A DNA stretch of 52,402 bases from Mesorhizobium tamadayense (lineage in GTDB: Bacteria; Pseudomonadota; Alphaproteobacteria; Rhizobiales; Rhizobiaceae): the NCBI RefSeq assembly GCF_003863365.1, contig NZ_RQXT01000050.1, positions 1 to 52,402 on the forward strand. The letters run 5' to 3'. Shown here one piece after another: positions 8,968 to 16,488 of this stretch. The notes beneath the pieces are model-generated. The model had not been told where the DNA came from. It saw only the letters and a program-made list of their open reading frames with translations, and did no database searches. The translations under genes and the position numbers were made by a program. Position 1 is the first letter of the stretch. Every line of letters begins with the position of its first letter.

Positions 8968-9048
8968 GATCCCTGCTTCTCGGGCTGGTCGATGAAACGG
9001 CTGGTTGTACCTGCGGATGAACGCAGCCGAGGCCATTACGATCCACCC

Positions 9049-9063
9049 GCCGGAATTTCCGGC
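9049..9063. promoter_or_regulatory. 15-bp perfect palindrome in divergent copper promoter region
   Basis: GCCGGAATTTCCGGC, with seven-base arms around a central T, lies 18 bases upstream of the CueR -35 box and between the two divergent oxidase genes. It could be an operator for the leftward oxidase gene or a second regulator site. No protein is known to bind it; the palindrome itself is direct observation. Confidence 0.4.
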
Positions 9064-9081
9064 ACCAGCAACTCGACCGCC

Positions 9082-9112
9082 TTGACCTTCCAGCAACTGG
9101 AACCCTTAGCGT
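9082..9112 (+). promoter_or_regulatory. CueR-type copper promoter
   Basis: TTGACC (9082-9087) and TAGCGT (9107-9112) are separated by exactly 19 bases, and the spacer carries the dyad CTTCCAGCAACTGGAAC. This is the overlong-spacer architecture by which MerR/CueR activators work, and the left half CCTTCC matches the E. coli copA operator. Transcription would start about 45 bases before the oxidase ATG at 9166 and read through cueR and the cytochrome gene, giving autoregulation. Confidence 0.85.
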
Positions 9113-9165
9113 CGGTGGCGAGGTCTTTCGGCGGGACCTTCCAAATAGAGATCGAGGAGCGAAAA

Positions 9166-10683
9166 ATGCATCGACGTGGCTTTCTGGCGGCAGGCTTGGC
9201 AACGGTTCTGGCAGGCCCGCGGGCGCTGGCGCAGATGAAGATGGACGACATGTCGAACATGGACTCCATGCCCGGCATGGGCGGCCACGCCGGCCACGAC
9301 ATGAGCGCCATGCAACAAGTCGCCGTCGCGCTGCCCGAGGGCGAGGCGCTGCGCGAATTGCCGCTGCTTGCCAACGAAGCGGGCGCGCCCGGCCTGTTCA
9401 AGGCGAGGCTGACTGCGGAACCCGCCGTCGCGCGCTTCGCCGAGGGTAAGGACACGCCGATCCTCGCCTATAACGGCACGAGTCCCGGGCCGCTGATCGG
9501 GGCCTATGAAGGCGACCGCGTCGAGATCACCTTCGCCAACCGGATCGGCGAGGCGAGCACCATCCACTGGCACGGCATGCCGGTGCCGGCCGACCAGGAC
9601 GGCAACCCGATGGACCCGGTGGCGGTGGGCGCGGACCGCGTCTACGCCTTCGATCTGCCGGAAGGCAGCGCCGGCTCCTACTGGTATCATCCGCATCCGC
9701 ATGGCAGGACGGCCGAGCAGGTCTATCGCGGCCTGGCCGGTGCCTTTGTGGTCAAGTCCAAGGCTGATCCCGTTCCCGCCGCCTATGGCGACACGGTGCT
9801 GGTGTTCACCGACCTTCGGCTTGCCGGCGACGGCTCGATGCCCGACAACACGATGACCGACCTGATGAACGGCCGCGTCGGCGACCATGTGCTGGTCAAC
9901 GGCCAGAAGAACCCGAGGCTGGTCGTGGGTATAGGCGCCAAGCGGCGCCTGCGACTCTACAACGCCACCAATGCACGCTTCCTGAGGCTCGCCTTCCACG
10001 GCGCGGCGGCGACGATCATCGGGACCGACGGCGGCCTGCTGGAGGCGCCGGTGGCGGCCGACGAGATCCTGCTCAGCCCGGCCGAGCGCGTCGAGCTGGT
10101 CATTTCGTTCGACAAACCCGGCTCCGCAACCCTGACCACTCTTGCCTACGATCGCGGCTGGATGGGCGCCGGCCGTCCGGCCGATGCCGGGCTGACGCTG
10201 CTGACGGTCGATGTTTCGAAAAATCCCGCCGAGCCTGTGCCTCCGCTCCCCGAGCGGTTGCGGCCGATCGCGCCGCTGTCGGTCCCCGCCGTCGGCCGGC
10301 GCCTCGTGTTCACCGAAACGATGACCATGACCGCAACCGACATGCAGATGGGATTCCTGATCAACGGCAAGGCCTTCGACATGGCGCGTGTCGACATCGT
10401 CGCCAAGGCCGGCCAGACCGAACTCTGGGAGATCGTCAACCAGGCCGACATGGACCACCCCTTCCATGTCCACGGCACGCAGTTCCAGGTGATCGAGCAC
10501 GAGCGCGGCGGCAAGGTCGCAAAACCGCCCTATCTCGCCTGGAAGGACACCGTCAATGTGGCGCGTGGCGAGACGGTGCGGCTGCTCTTGCGCCAGGAGC
10601 GGCCCGGCCAGCGCATGTATCACTGCCACATCCTCGAGCATGAGCAGCTCGGCATGATGGGCATCCTCGACGTCAAGGCATAG
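9166..10683 (+). CDS. Periplasmic multicopper oxidase, CueO/CopA type
   Basis: A 505-residue protein with a basic N-terminus and hydrophobic stretch (MHRRGFLAAGLATVLAG), a short Tat-like or Sec signal. A Met/His-rich segment (MKMDDMSNMDSMPGMGGHAGH, residues about 24-44) probably binds Cu(I). Copper ligands: HWHGM (near 134), YWYHPHPHG (near 175), HPFHVHG, and HCHILEHEQLGMM at the C-terminus, where the last Met is the usual type 1 axial ligand. The family oxidises Cu(I) and phenolic substrates. Start fixed by GAGGAG five bases before ATG. First gene of a CueR-controlled operon, 12 bases ahead of cueR. Confidence 0.92.
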   Translation: MHRRGFLAAGLATVLAGPRALAQMKMDDMSNMDSMPGMGGHAGHDMSAMQQVAVALPEGEALRELPLLANEAGAPGLFKARLTAEPAVARFAEGKDTPILAYNGTSPGPLIGAYEGDRVEITFANRIGEASTIHWHGMPVPADQDGNPMDPVAVGADRVYAFDLPEGSAGSYWYHPHPHGRTAEQVYRGLAGAFVVKSKADPVPAAYGDTVLVFTDLRLAGDGSMPDNTMTDLMNGRVGDHVLVNGQKNPRLVVGIGAKRRLRLYNATNARFLRLAFHGAAATIIGTDGGLLEAPVAADEILLSPAERVELVISFDKPGSATLTTLAYDRGWMGAGRPADAGLTLLTVDVSKNPAEPVPPLPERLRPIAPLSVPAVGRRLVFTETMTMTATDMQMGFLINGKAFDMARVDIVAKAGQTELWEIVNQADMDHPFHVHGTQFQVIEHERGGKVAKPPYLAWKDTVNVARGETVRLLLRQERPGQRMYHCHILEHEQLGMMGILDVKA

Positions 10684-10695
10684 GAGTTCAACTCA

Positions 10696-11094
10696 ATGAA
10701 CATCGGCATCGCATCGGAACGGGCGGGCCTGCCGCCGAAGACGATCCGCTACTACGAGGATATCGGCCTGCTGCGCCCGGCCCGCACCGACAACGGCTAT
10801 CGCGACTATTCGGCGGCCGACATTCATCGGCTGCGTTTCCTGCAGCGCGCGCGCAGCCTGGGCTTCTCGGTAGACGAGTGCCGGCAGCTTTTGTCGCTCT
10901 ATCGCGACCGCAATCGCGAAAGCGCGGACGTCAAGGCGATCGCCGAGGCGAAGCTGGCGGAGATCGACCGCAAGATCGCCGAGCTCGCCAGCCTGCGCCA
11001 TGCGCTGCGCCACCTGGTCGAGCACTGCAGCGGCGACGAGAGGCCGGACTGTCCGATCATCGACGAGCTCGCCGGAGAGGGCATGGTGCAGTGA
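10696..11094 (+). CDS. cueR: CueR, MerR-family Cu(I)-responsive activator
   Basis: A 132-residue protein. Winged helix at the N-terminus (MNIGIASERAGLPPKTIRYY, residues 1-20; then ...GLLRPARTDNGYR), a dimerisation helix, and a C-terminal metal loop with Cys111 and Cys119 in HCSGDERPDCPII. Two Cys eight residues apart in this context are diagnostic of copper/silver-sensing CueR, as opposed to ZntR or SoxR. Preceded by an AGGAG site inside a 12-base gap after the oxidase gene. The operator at 9082-9112 has the spacing CueR needs, so the gene controls its own operon. Confidence 0.95.
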   Translation: MNIGIASERAGLPPKTIRYYEDIGLLRPARTDNGYRDYSAADIHRLRFLQRARSLGFSVDECRQLLSLYRDRNRESADVKAIAEAKLAEIDRKIAELASLRHALRHLVEHCSGDERPDCPIIDELAGEGMVQ

Positions 11095-11636
11095 GGCGGA
11101 CCGTTTCCGCCGCCATCCTTTTGCTGGCCTCCTCGCTTGCCGCCGCCGCCGGCACCGACGCGCTCGTCAAAGCCCGCCAAGCCTCGATGAAGGAGATGGC
11201 GGCGGCGGCCAAGACGATCGCCGAGATGTTCGACGGCAAGCGCGCCTATGACGCGGACGGCTTCAAGGCGGCGGCCGAAACGCTCAAGGCTCGCACCGGC
11301 CCTGCCTTGATCGCCGAATTTCCAGAGGGCACGCTCGGCGCGCCGTCGGCTGCCAGAATGGAGATCGGCCAGGCGCGGCCGGAATTCGAGGCGCTCGCCC
11401 GCCATATCGGCCGGCTCGCCGACGCGCTGGCGGTCAAGGCCGGCCAGGCGCCGGCCGCGATCACCGGCGACATGCGCATGGGCGCCATGCTGCCGATGGA
11501 CGGCGGCAGCCTGCTCGGCAAGCGGCCGGGCGCTGTGGAAGCCGATCCGGCCAAGCTGCCGGCGGAACACCTCCTGCATCTCGTCCTGCAGGACTGCTCG
11601 AGCTGCCATTCGAAGTTCCGGCGGAAGCAGCAGTAA
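11091..11636 (+). CDS. Cytochrome c'-like c-type heme protein
   Basis: A 181-residue protein starting with GTG that overlaps the cueR stop (GTGA). It has a Sec signal (RRTVSAAILLLASSLAAAAG), a helical body (RQASMKEMAAAAKTIAEMF and further helices) and a single heme-binding CSSCH near the C-terminus, followed by SKFR. A C-terminal CxxCH with an Arg three or four residues later is the cytochrome c' layout, and the early Met in RQASMKEM fits as well. It should be a periplasmic four-helix heme protein. Its place in the CueR operon suggests that it serves the copper oxidase, perhaps as electron acceptor; this is inferred. Confidence 0.8.
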   Translation: MRRTVSAAILLLASSLAAAAGTDALVKARQASMKEMAAAAKTIAEMFDGKRAYDADGFKAAAETLKARTGPALIAEFPEGTLGAPSAARMEIGQARPEFEALARHIGRLADALAVKAGQAPAAITGDMRMGAMLPMDGGSLLGKRPGAVEADPAKLPAEHLLHLVLQDCSSCHSKFRRKQQ

Positions 11637-11672
11637 GGCGCACGAGCAGCTCGCCCATTGGTCGCGCCGGTC

Positions 11673-11701
11673 TGCACAATTAAATCAGAACGTGCTAATA
11701 T
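11673..11701 (+). promoter_or_regulatory. Candidate extended -10 promoter of the cupin gene
   Basis: TGCTAATAT (extended -10, TAATAT at 11696-11701) lies 17 bases downstream of a TGCACA -35-like box at 11673. The string AATCAG-N6-CTAATATTACG here recurs with the same spacing at about 13782-13803, upstream of a 48-residue gene. Confidence 0.45.
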
Positions 11702-11747
11702 TACGCGGTCATGCTCATCCGTGCATGACAGGTCTAGGGAGGATGCG

Positions 11748-12170
11748 ATGAAAACGATAAATCGCAGGTCTGCAATTGCTCTCGGCGCAACGGCCGCGGC
11801 CGTTGCGCCCCTGTTCGCAACGGCGACATTTGCGAAAACCAAGAAATACGGTCCGAAGGAAGGCAAGGAGATCGCGCCCGGCGTCAGATTGGTGGAGGTC
11901 GGCACCGGCAATTCCGACATTCCCGCCTATAAGAGCATTGCGCTCGTCGACGCGGTCTTTCAGCCCGGAGCCTCGGCTCCCGCGATGGTGATGGACAACG
12001 ACATGGTGTGCACGATCACCGCGGGCGCATTCACCATCAAGAAGGCGGACAAGGAGTTCAAGCTCAAGGTCGGGGACGTGTACACCTGCGCCAAAGGCAA
12101 GACCGACGAGGCGACGAATACGAGCAAGGAAGTCGGCGTGCACCGGATCGCCATCCTGGTCCATGCCTGA
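11748..12170 (+). CDS. Secreted cupin-like protein
   Basis: A 140-residue protein with a twin-arginine-like or Sec signal (MKTINRRSAIALGATAAAV, cleavage near ATFA-KT at about residue 29). The rest is a small beta-rich domain: VDAVFQPGASAPAMVMDNDMVC, then ITAGAFTIKK and LKVGDVYTCAKG, the shape of a single cupin barrel, but without the usual His metal ligands. The start is set by a strong AGGGAGG site. Function unknown; it is not in the copper operon because a separate promoter and 111-base gap precede it. Confidence 0.7.
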   Translation: MKTINRRSAIALGATAAAVAPLFATATFAKTKKYGPKEGKEIAPGVRLVEVGTGNSDIPAYKSIALVDAVFQPGASAPAMVMDNDMVCTITAGAFTIKKADKEFKLKVGDVYTCAKGKTDEATNTSKEVGVHRIAILVHA

Positions 12171-12183
12171 TTGAGAAAGGAAT

Positions 12184-12217
12184 GGCCGGTCGATCGCTCG
12201 GCGCGACTCCGGCCGTT
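12184..12217 (+). terminator. Terminator-like hairpin after cupin gene
   Basis: GGCCGG (12184-12189) pairs with CCGGCC (12209-12214), extended inside by TCG/CGA, and is followed by GTTT. It starts 13 bases after the stop codon. The U-run is short, so efficiency is uncertain. Confidence 0.45.
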
Positions 12218-12327
12218 TGCGATATTTTCGTAGCGATCCTTCGCGCCCCCTCTGCTCTGCTGGGAGGGGGCGGTGTTCCGCCAGCGTCGGAAGGTTCCTC
12301 ACTGTCGCAGCAAACGCACCATGCCGG

Positions 12328-12810
12328 TCAGGCGGGCTTGTGCTCTCGAACGATGCGCCACTCCTGCCAGATCAGCCACATGATAATCGCATCGAAGACT
12401 GTCAGCACGAGCAGGCCCGGCGAGTGCGTGTAGGAATAGCGATAGACCTGGTAGGCCATGAAGGCGCCGAGCGCCGCGAGCGAGGCCGGGTAGGACCACA
12501 GCTTGCCGCGCAACAGGCCGATGACCAAAAGCAGCTTAATCAGGCCGTGGCTGAGCAGGTAGAAGGCATAGAACTGCTTGCTCGCGACGGAGAACTGGCC
12601 GGCCATCTGCGACAGATAGCCAGCTATGAAATCGTTCGGGTCTTCGATCAACTCCTCCTGGGTGAGGGCATTGACCCACGAGGCGATGGTGTCGGTGGTG
12701 ACGACATATAGCAGGATCCCGCCGATGCACTCGATCAGCGCATGCGCACCTTTCAGCCATACGCCGATCTCGAAGAGCTGATGGATGCGATGCTCGCTGG
12801 TCGGCTTCAC
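12328..12810 (-). CDS. DUF2127 family membrane protein
   Basis: A 160-residue protein with four hydrophobic segments (ALIECIGGILLYVV, FYAFYLLSHGLIKLLLVIGLL, PASLAALGAFMAYQVYRY, PGLLVLTVFDAIIMWLIW). The N-terminal IHQLFEIGVWLKGAHAL and the SHGLIKLLLVIGLLR motif are typical of DUF2127, a family of unknown function often found beside stress or cell-envelope genes. It diverges from the PAP2 phosphatase gene across only 38 bases, so the two starts share one short promoter region. The function cannot be read from the sequence. Confidence 0.82.
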   Translation of the reverse strand: MKPTSEHRIHQLFEIGVWLKGAHALIECIGGILLYVVTTDTIASWVNALTQEELIEDPNDFIAGYLSQMAGQFSVASKQFYAFYLLSHGLIKLLLVIGLLRGKLWSYPASLAALGAFMAYQVYRYSYTHSPGLLVLTVFDAIIMWLIWQEWRIVREHKPA

Positions 12811-12848
12811 GTAAAGACCTCGCGATAAATAAGGAAAATCAGCCTCAT

Positions 12849-13391
12849 ATGGACGCAGCTCTTACTCACTGGATCAATTCCGCGGCCGGCATCAGCACGC
12901 TCCTTGATAGGACAATGATCGCCATCTCACAAATCGGCGTGCCGCTCATGGTCCTGGTGGTCGCCCTGCAATGGTGGGCCAGGACGGACCGCTACCATGT
13001 GCGCCATGCCTGCCTCTCGGCCGGGCTATCCTTCCTGCTCGGGCTCGCGATCAATCAGGCCATCCTGCTCTTCGTCCACCGGATCAGGCCCTACGACGCA
13101 GGCGTCACGCATCTATTGATTGCGCCCAGCGGCGACTGGTCGTTCCCGTCCGACCATGCGACGGCGGGCATAGCCATCGTGGCGGCCTTTGCGATGCAGG
13201 CGCTGCCGCATCGCACGCTGGTCCTGCTTGTCATGGCATTGCTGATCTGCTGGTCGAGGCTCCACATCGGCATCCACTATGCAAGCGACGTCGTCGGCGG
13301 CGCCGTCACCGGGCTGGTCGCCGCTCTGGCGGTGCGGGTTGGCTATCGCGAGAATTCGCGGCTGGATGCTTTCGCCACGAAGATTCTGTAG
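12849..13391 (+). CDS. PAP2-family membrane phosphatase
   Basis: A 180-residue membrane protein with all three PAP2 motifs: RIRPYDAG (K/RxxxxRP-like, about residue 78), PSDHATA (about residue 100) and SRLHIGIHYASDV (about residue 139). The two catalytic His are in PSDH and SRLHIGIH. Relatives hydrolyse undecaprenyl pyrophosphate or lipid phosphates at the outer face of the inner membrane, recycling the lipid carrier for peptidoglycan or polysaccharide; the exact substrate is inferred. Divergent from the DUF2127 gene. Confidence 0.88.
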   Translation: MDAALTHWINSAAGISTLLDRTMIAISQIGVPLMVLVVALQWWARTDRYHVRHACLSAGLSFLLGLAINQAILLFVHRIRPYDAGVTHLLIAPSGDWSFPSDHATAGIAIVAAFAMQALPHRTLVLLVMALLICWSRLHIGIHYASDVVGGAVTGLVAALAVRVGYRENSRLDAFATKIL

Positions 13392-13536
13392 AGAGACCTG
13401 CTCCGTGCCCGAATCACTGCATTGGCCTGCGCATCACAAAAGTGACGTTCTGGCCACGTTATATGCCGGGTTCATGCAGCCAATACAGGTTCCAGTCATG
13501 GATACCAGCGAACTGTAAGCCATAGGCGACACGCTG

Positions 13537-13731
13537 ATGCGCCTAGTCACCCCCGACATGACACCGAAGGAACTGGTCAAGGCGGTGCGCAAAGTGCATC
13601 CCGAGACCAAGAAGAAGGATATCGCCCGCGCCGCGTTCCACGCAATCATCGCCAATGCCGACCAGGATCTCGGCAAATCGAGAAACCTGCAAGCCTTCGC
13701 GCTCGCAGAGCGCACGCAGCAGGCGGAATAG
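13537..13731 (+). CDS. Small hypothetical protein (64 aa)
   Basis: A basic, helical 64-residue protein (DMTPKELVKAVRKVHPETKK, then IARAAFHAIIANADQD) with no membrane segment and no motif I recognise. The amphipathic helices and Lys/Arg content would suit nucleic-acid or protein binding, but that is a guess. The ribosome binding site is weak (AGGCG nine bases before ATG). Amino-acid composition is natural, unlike the shadow frames nearby. Confidence 0.5.
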   Translation: MRLVTPDMTPKELVKAVRKVHPETKKKDIARAAFHAIIANADQDLGKSRNLQAFALAERTQQAE

Positions 13732-13835
13732 CGACTACCGACGATAGCTGCAAATTGCACAGATCGAATTGTGAGAAAATTAATCAGCAATTTCTAATAT
13801 TACGGGTCAACCGGCAATGAACGGCGACGGACCCC

Positions 13836-13982
13836 ATGACCAAGAACCTCGGTAACGCCAAGCCCAACGCTCCGGTGCGGGAGATAAAACCCTCGCCATT
13901 CAGCAGGATGGCGCCGGCGCTGTTCCCGCTGGTGGTCGTGGCGGTCGGCTACATTGTCGGCAAGCAGTTCCTCGGCTTCTGA
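13836..13982 (+). CDS. Small single-span membrane protein (48 aa)
   Basis: An ATG at 13836 opens a 48-codon frame to TGA at 13980-13982. The product has a polar N-terminus (MTKNLGNAKPNAPVREIKPS), a hydrophobic helix (ALFPLVVVAVGYIVG, about residues 28-42) and a short tail KQFLGF. It is too short for usual ORF cut-offs. Upstream TAATAT (13795-13800) sits in an AATCAG-N6-CTAATATTACG block shared with the cupin gene promoter. The start codon is weakly supported: GGACCCC only. Function unknown. Confidence 0.5.
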   Translation: MTKNLGNAKPNAPVREIKPSPFSRMAPALFPLVVVAVGYIVGKQFLGF

Positions 13983-14087
13983 TCCCGAGGGCTCGCCTCC
14001 TTCCTCCGTTCTCACGACAAACCGATTGCAAAATGCAACCGGGTTGTGCATCCTTGGCGCCCTCGCCGGTCAGACAAGGAGGCGCCG

Positions 14088-14639
14088 ATGGCCAGGATCG
14101 TCTATTCCATGCTGATGTCGCTGGACGGCTATATTGCCGGGCCGGACGGGAACATCGGCCTGCCGGTGCCCGAAGAAGAACTACACCGGCATTTCAACGA
14201 GGATATGCGGCTGACGGCGATCGCGCTCTGCGGGCGGCGCATGTACGAGACGATGCGTTTCTGGGACAGTCCGGAGCGGGACACCGCCGCCGAGGTCGAG
14301 CGGGACTTTGCCCGCGCCTGGCGCGAGACGCCGAAGATCGTGTTTTCGACGACGCTCCGCGCGGTCGGCGCCAATGCCCGCCTGGCGGATGACGACGCCG
14401 TCGCGATGGCCGGATCGCTGAAGGCGCAGACGGACGGCCAGATCAGTGTCGGCGGCGCCGGATTGGCCGCGCATCTGGCCCGCGCCGGCCTGATCGACGA
14501 GTACCGGCTCTACATTCATCCGGTCGTGCTGGGCGGCGGCAAGCCGTATTTCCAGCATGGACTGTCGCTCGCGCTGACGCCGCTTGGCACTGAGCGCCTT
14601 TGCCAGGGCGTGACGCTGCTGCGCTACGCGCCTGCCTGA
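14088..14639 (+). CDS. RibD C-terminal/dihydrofolate reductase-like protein
   Basis: A 183-residue protein. It opens with MARIVYSMLMSLDGYIAGPD, the typical start of the YyaP/RibD_C family, and has ALCGRRMYETMRFWD, then ISVGGAGLAAHLARAGLIDE and YIHPVVLGGGKPYF, the NADPH-binding and late strands. This family resembles dihydrofolate reductase but usually has no proven substrate. AAGGAGG seven bases upstream fixes the start at 14088 rather than 14046. It stands as a single-gene unit. Confidence 0.87.
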   Translation: MARIVYSMLMSLDGYIAGPDGNIGLPVPEEELHRHFNEDMRLTAIALCGRRMYETMRFWDSPERDTAAEVERDFARAWRETPKIVFSTTLRAVGANARLADDDAVAMAGSLKAQTDGQISVGGAGLAAHLARAGLIDEYRLYIHPVVLGGGKPYFQHGLSLALTPLGTERLCQGVTLLRYAPA

Positions 14640-14671
14640 GTGCCGCAAGTTCAATACGAGAAGCGGGAAAG

Positions 14672-14690
14672 GGCCGCCGTCTCGGCCGTT
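14672..14690 (+). terminator. Possible terminator of RibD-like gene
   Basis: GGCCG (14672-14676) and CGGCC (14683-14687) can form a short stem followed by GTTTG, 33 bases after the stop codon. The same CGGCCGTTTGCG string follows the stem at 12184-12217. Confidence 0.35.
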
Positions 14691-15196
14691 TGCGCCGCTC
14701 CCACTGCTTTGGTCCTAGGGCCTAGGTCGTTCTTGCCCTTGCATGAGCACAAGCGCATGTTCGAGGGAGCCGGCAGGCTCGCAAACTCCGGTCAGGCCCG
14801 GCCGCCGAACCCAATACACCCCCCCAGGCTGCCGGGCCGCCGGCGCGCACGCCGCTCAAGCGAGCCTGCGGCCATCCGTTCCGAACCAATTCCATCGGCG
14901 TGCCGGACATGTCCGGCTTCCGCTTGGATGCGTTCGCCGGCGTATCGTTCCGCGCACCGAGCGGCTATCGAAGTCGAATTCCGCCGAGAAAGCCCGAGCC
15001 AAGTTTCGAAACCTGGTTTTTTTCACAGCGACTGGCGGTTTCTCGATTTTTTTATTTACAACGTCAAATCGTCTGGCGTCAGGCGACTGTTCTCCTACTA
15101 AAGGACAATGCGCCGATGCTTGCGGCAACCCTTCGCAAGTTAAATCGTAATGCTGTTCCAGGATGCAATTCTTGAGGCAACGCGCTGGAGCTGCAC
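14691..15196. other. Long intergenic region, no gene supported
   Basis: About 500 bases. Open frames on both strands have skewed Arg/Ser/Pro composition and no ribosome binding sites. Visible elements: CCTAGGGCCTAGG near 14715; a weak hairpin CCAAGTTTCGAAACCTGG followed by seven T (14999-15023); an AT-rich stretch at 15040-15060; and CTTGCG...CGCAAG (about 15119-15139), which could be an operator or leader hairpin of the 72-residue gene at 15197. Confidence 0.4.
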
Positions 15197-15415
15197 ATGG
15201 TGGCAGGCGAACCAGACAGTGTCCGCGTAAAGGGCATCAACGGCCAATGGCTGGTTCGCGTCGTCGAAGGCGGCAGACTGACGCATCTGGTGTTCGATAT
15301 CCACGCGGAAGCCGAAGCCTTCGCCGAGGAGGAGCGCCATCGGCTGGGGCTGCCGGGCGAGCCGCCGACCGAGGAGCCGGTCGAGGTAAAGCGGCGCGGC
15401 GGGCGCGGGCGCTAG
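15197..15415 (+). CDS. Small hypothetical protein (72 aa)
   Basis: A 72-residue acidic protein with a basic tail. The body (VKGINGQWLVRVVEGGRLTH, then LVFDIHAEAEAFAEEERHRL) looks like a small beta-hairpin plus helix fold; the C-terminus ends in KRRGGRGR. No family recognised. A GGAG site eight bases before the ATG supports the start. It precedes the SRAP gene by 93 bases in the same direction, but a functional link is not shown. Confidence 0.6.
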   Translation: MVAGEPDSVRVKGINGQWLVRVVEGGRLTHLVFDIHAEAEAFAEEERHRLGLPGEPPTEEPVEVKRRGGRGR

Positions 15416-15508
15416 CGACCTCCTGTCCTTGTGGCTTGCCGTGCAGGCGACAAGGTTTGCGCTTCTGCGGAAAATGCGGGATCAATCGGCGGACCGGGAA
15501 CGCTGCCG

Positions 15509-16213
15509 ATGTGCAATCTTTACAACATCACCACCAGCCAGGAGGCGATCCGCCAGTGGACGCGCACGCTGCGTGACCTGATCGGCAACCTCGAGCCGTC
15601 GGTCGACATCTATCCCAACCAGCCGGCGCCGGTTGTGCGCAACGCCGCCGACGGCAGCCGCGAGGTGGCCACTCTGCGTTGGGGCATGCCGACGCCGCCC
15701 GAACGGATGCGCGGCAACGCCGATTCCGGCACGACCAACATCCGCAACCCGCAATATGCCCACTGGCTGCCTTATCTCGGCGTCGACAACCGCTGCGTGG
15801 TGCCGGTGACAAGCTTCGCCGAGCCCTCGCCGACGCCGGGGGACAAGGATCCGGAGACCGGCGTGCAGAAGAACTTCTGGTTCGCGCTGAGCGAAGCGCG
15901 GCCGCTGTTCTTCTTCGCCGGCCTGTGGACACCATGGCACGGCGTGCGCAAGGTGAAGGAAGGCCCCGGCGACCACGAGCTCTATGGCTTCCTGACCACC
16001 AGGCCCAACGCACTGATCGCGCCGATCCACGAGAAGGCGATGCCGGTGATCCTGACCACGACCGAGGAAACCGAGGTATGGCTGACGGCGCCATGGTCGG
16101 AAGCGAGGAAGCTGCAACGGCCGGCGCCGGACGACGCGCTGGTGATCGTGGAGAAGCCGGCGACGCAGATCAAGTTTCCGGCCGAGCCGCCGGCGCAAGG
16201 GTCGTTGTTTTAG
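15509..16213 (+). CDS. SRAP-domain protein (YedK/HMCES-type abasic-site sensor)
   Basis: A 234-residue protein beginning MCNLYN, where Cys2, exposed after Met removal, is the residue that crosslinks to abasic sites in single-stranded DNA. Other family features: PNQPAPVVR, LRWGMPTP, TTNIRNPQYAHW, CVVPVTSFAEPSP (the conserved Glu), and HEKAMPVIL near the C-terminus (catalytic His). Length fits the family. It protects abasic single-stranded DNA during replication stress. It converges on a leftward gene pair whose promoter carries a LexA box, so this stretch groups DNA-damage functions. Confidence 0.92.
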   Translation: MCNLYNITTSQEAIRQWTRTLRDLIGNLEPSVDIYPNQPAPVVRNAADGSREVATLRWGMPTPPERMRGNADSGTTNIRNPQYAHWLPYLGVDNRCVVPVTSFAEPSPTPGDKDPETGVQKNFWFALSEARPLFFFAGLWTPWHGVRKVKEGPGDHELYGFLTTRPNALIAPIHEKAMPVILTTTEETEVWLTAPWSEARKLQRPAPDDALVIVEKPATQIKFPAEPPAQGSLF

Positions 16214-16224
16214 AGAAACGGTAC

Positions 16225-16485
16225 CTACCCCCTCGCCTTCTGCAGCACCCAGATATAGCCCTTGGGCGGGTGGTCCTGGTCGATGAACTGGGTTTTCACC
16301 ACCGTGTCCTTGCGGTCGCATTGCTTGCAGCGGAAGCGGATGGCTTCGAGGGGCTTATTCCAGCCCACCACCTTGGCCACGTCGTTCGCCTTGAAACGGC
16401 CGACATGGTAGCAGTGGCGGCATTCGACGATGAGCAGCATGTTGGCCTTGGCCGCCCGGCCGACACTGTCCATGGGTCCGGCCAT
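16225..16485 (-). CDS. Small zinc-ribbon protein (86 aa)
   Basis: An 86-residue protein with two Cys pairs, VECRHCYHVG (about residue 22) and FRCKQCDRKD (about residue 53), about 30 residues apart, giving a four-Cys zinc ribbon. The rest is beta-rich (KTQFIDQDHPPKGYIWVLQK). No known family. Several ATG codons are possible (16485, 16473, 16440); the first follows the TGA of the upstream gene by only three bases, so translation is probably coupled. It is the second gene of a leftward pair under the LexA-box promoter at 16840. Confidence 0.6.
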   Translation of the reverse strand: MAGPMDSVGRAAKANMLLIVECRHCYHVGRFKANDVAKVVGWNKPLEAIRFRCKQCDRKDTVVKTQFIDQDHPPKGYIWVLQKARG

Positions 16486-16488
16486 TCC

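Noticed and set aside
14640..15101. 153-codon plus-strand frame
   Set aside because: No ribosome binding site, compositional skew toward Arg/Ser/Pro, and no motif; treated as non-coding.
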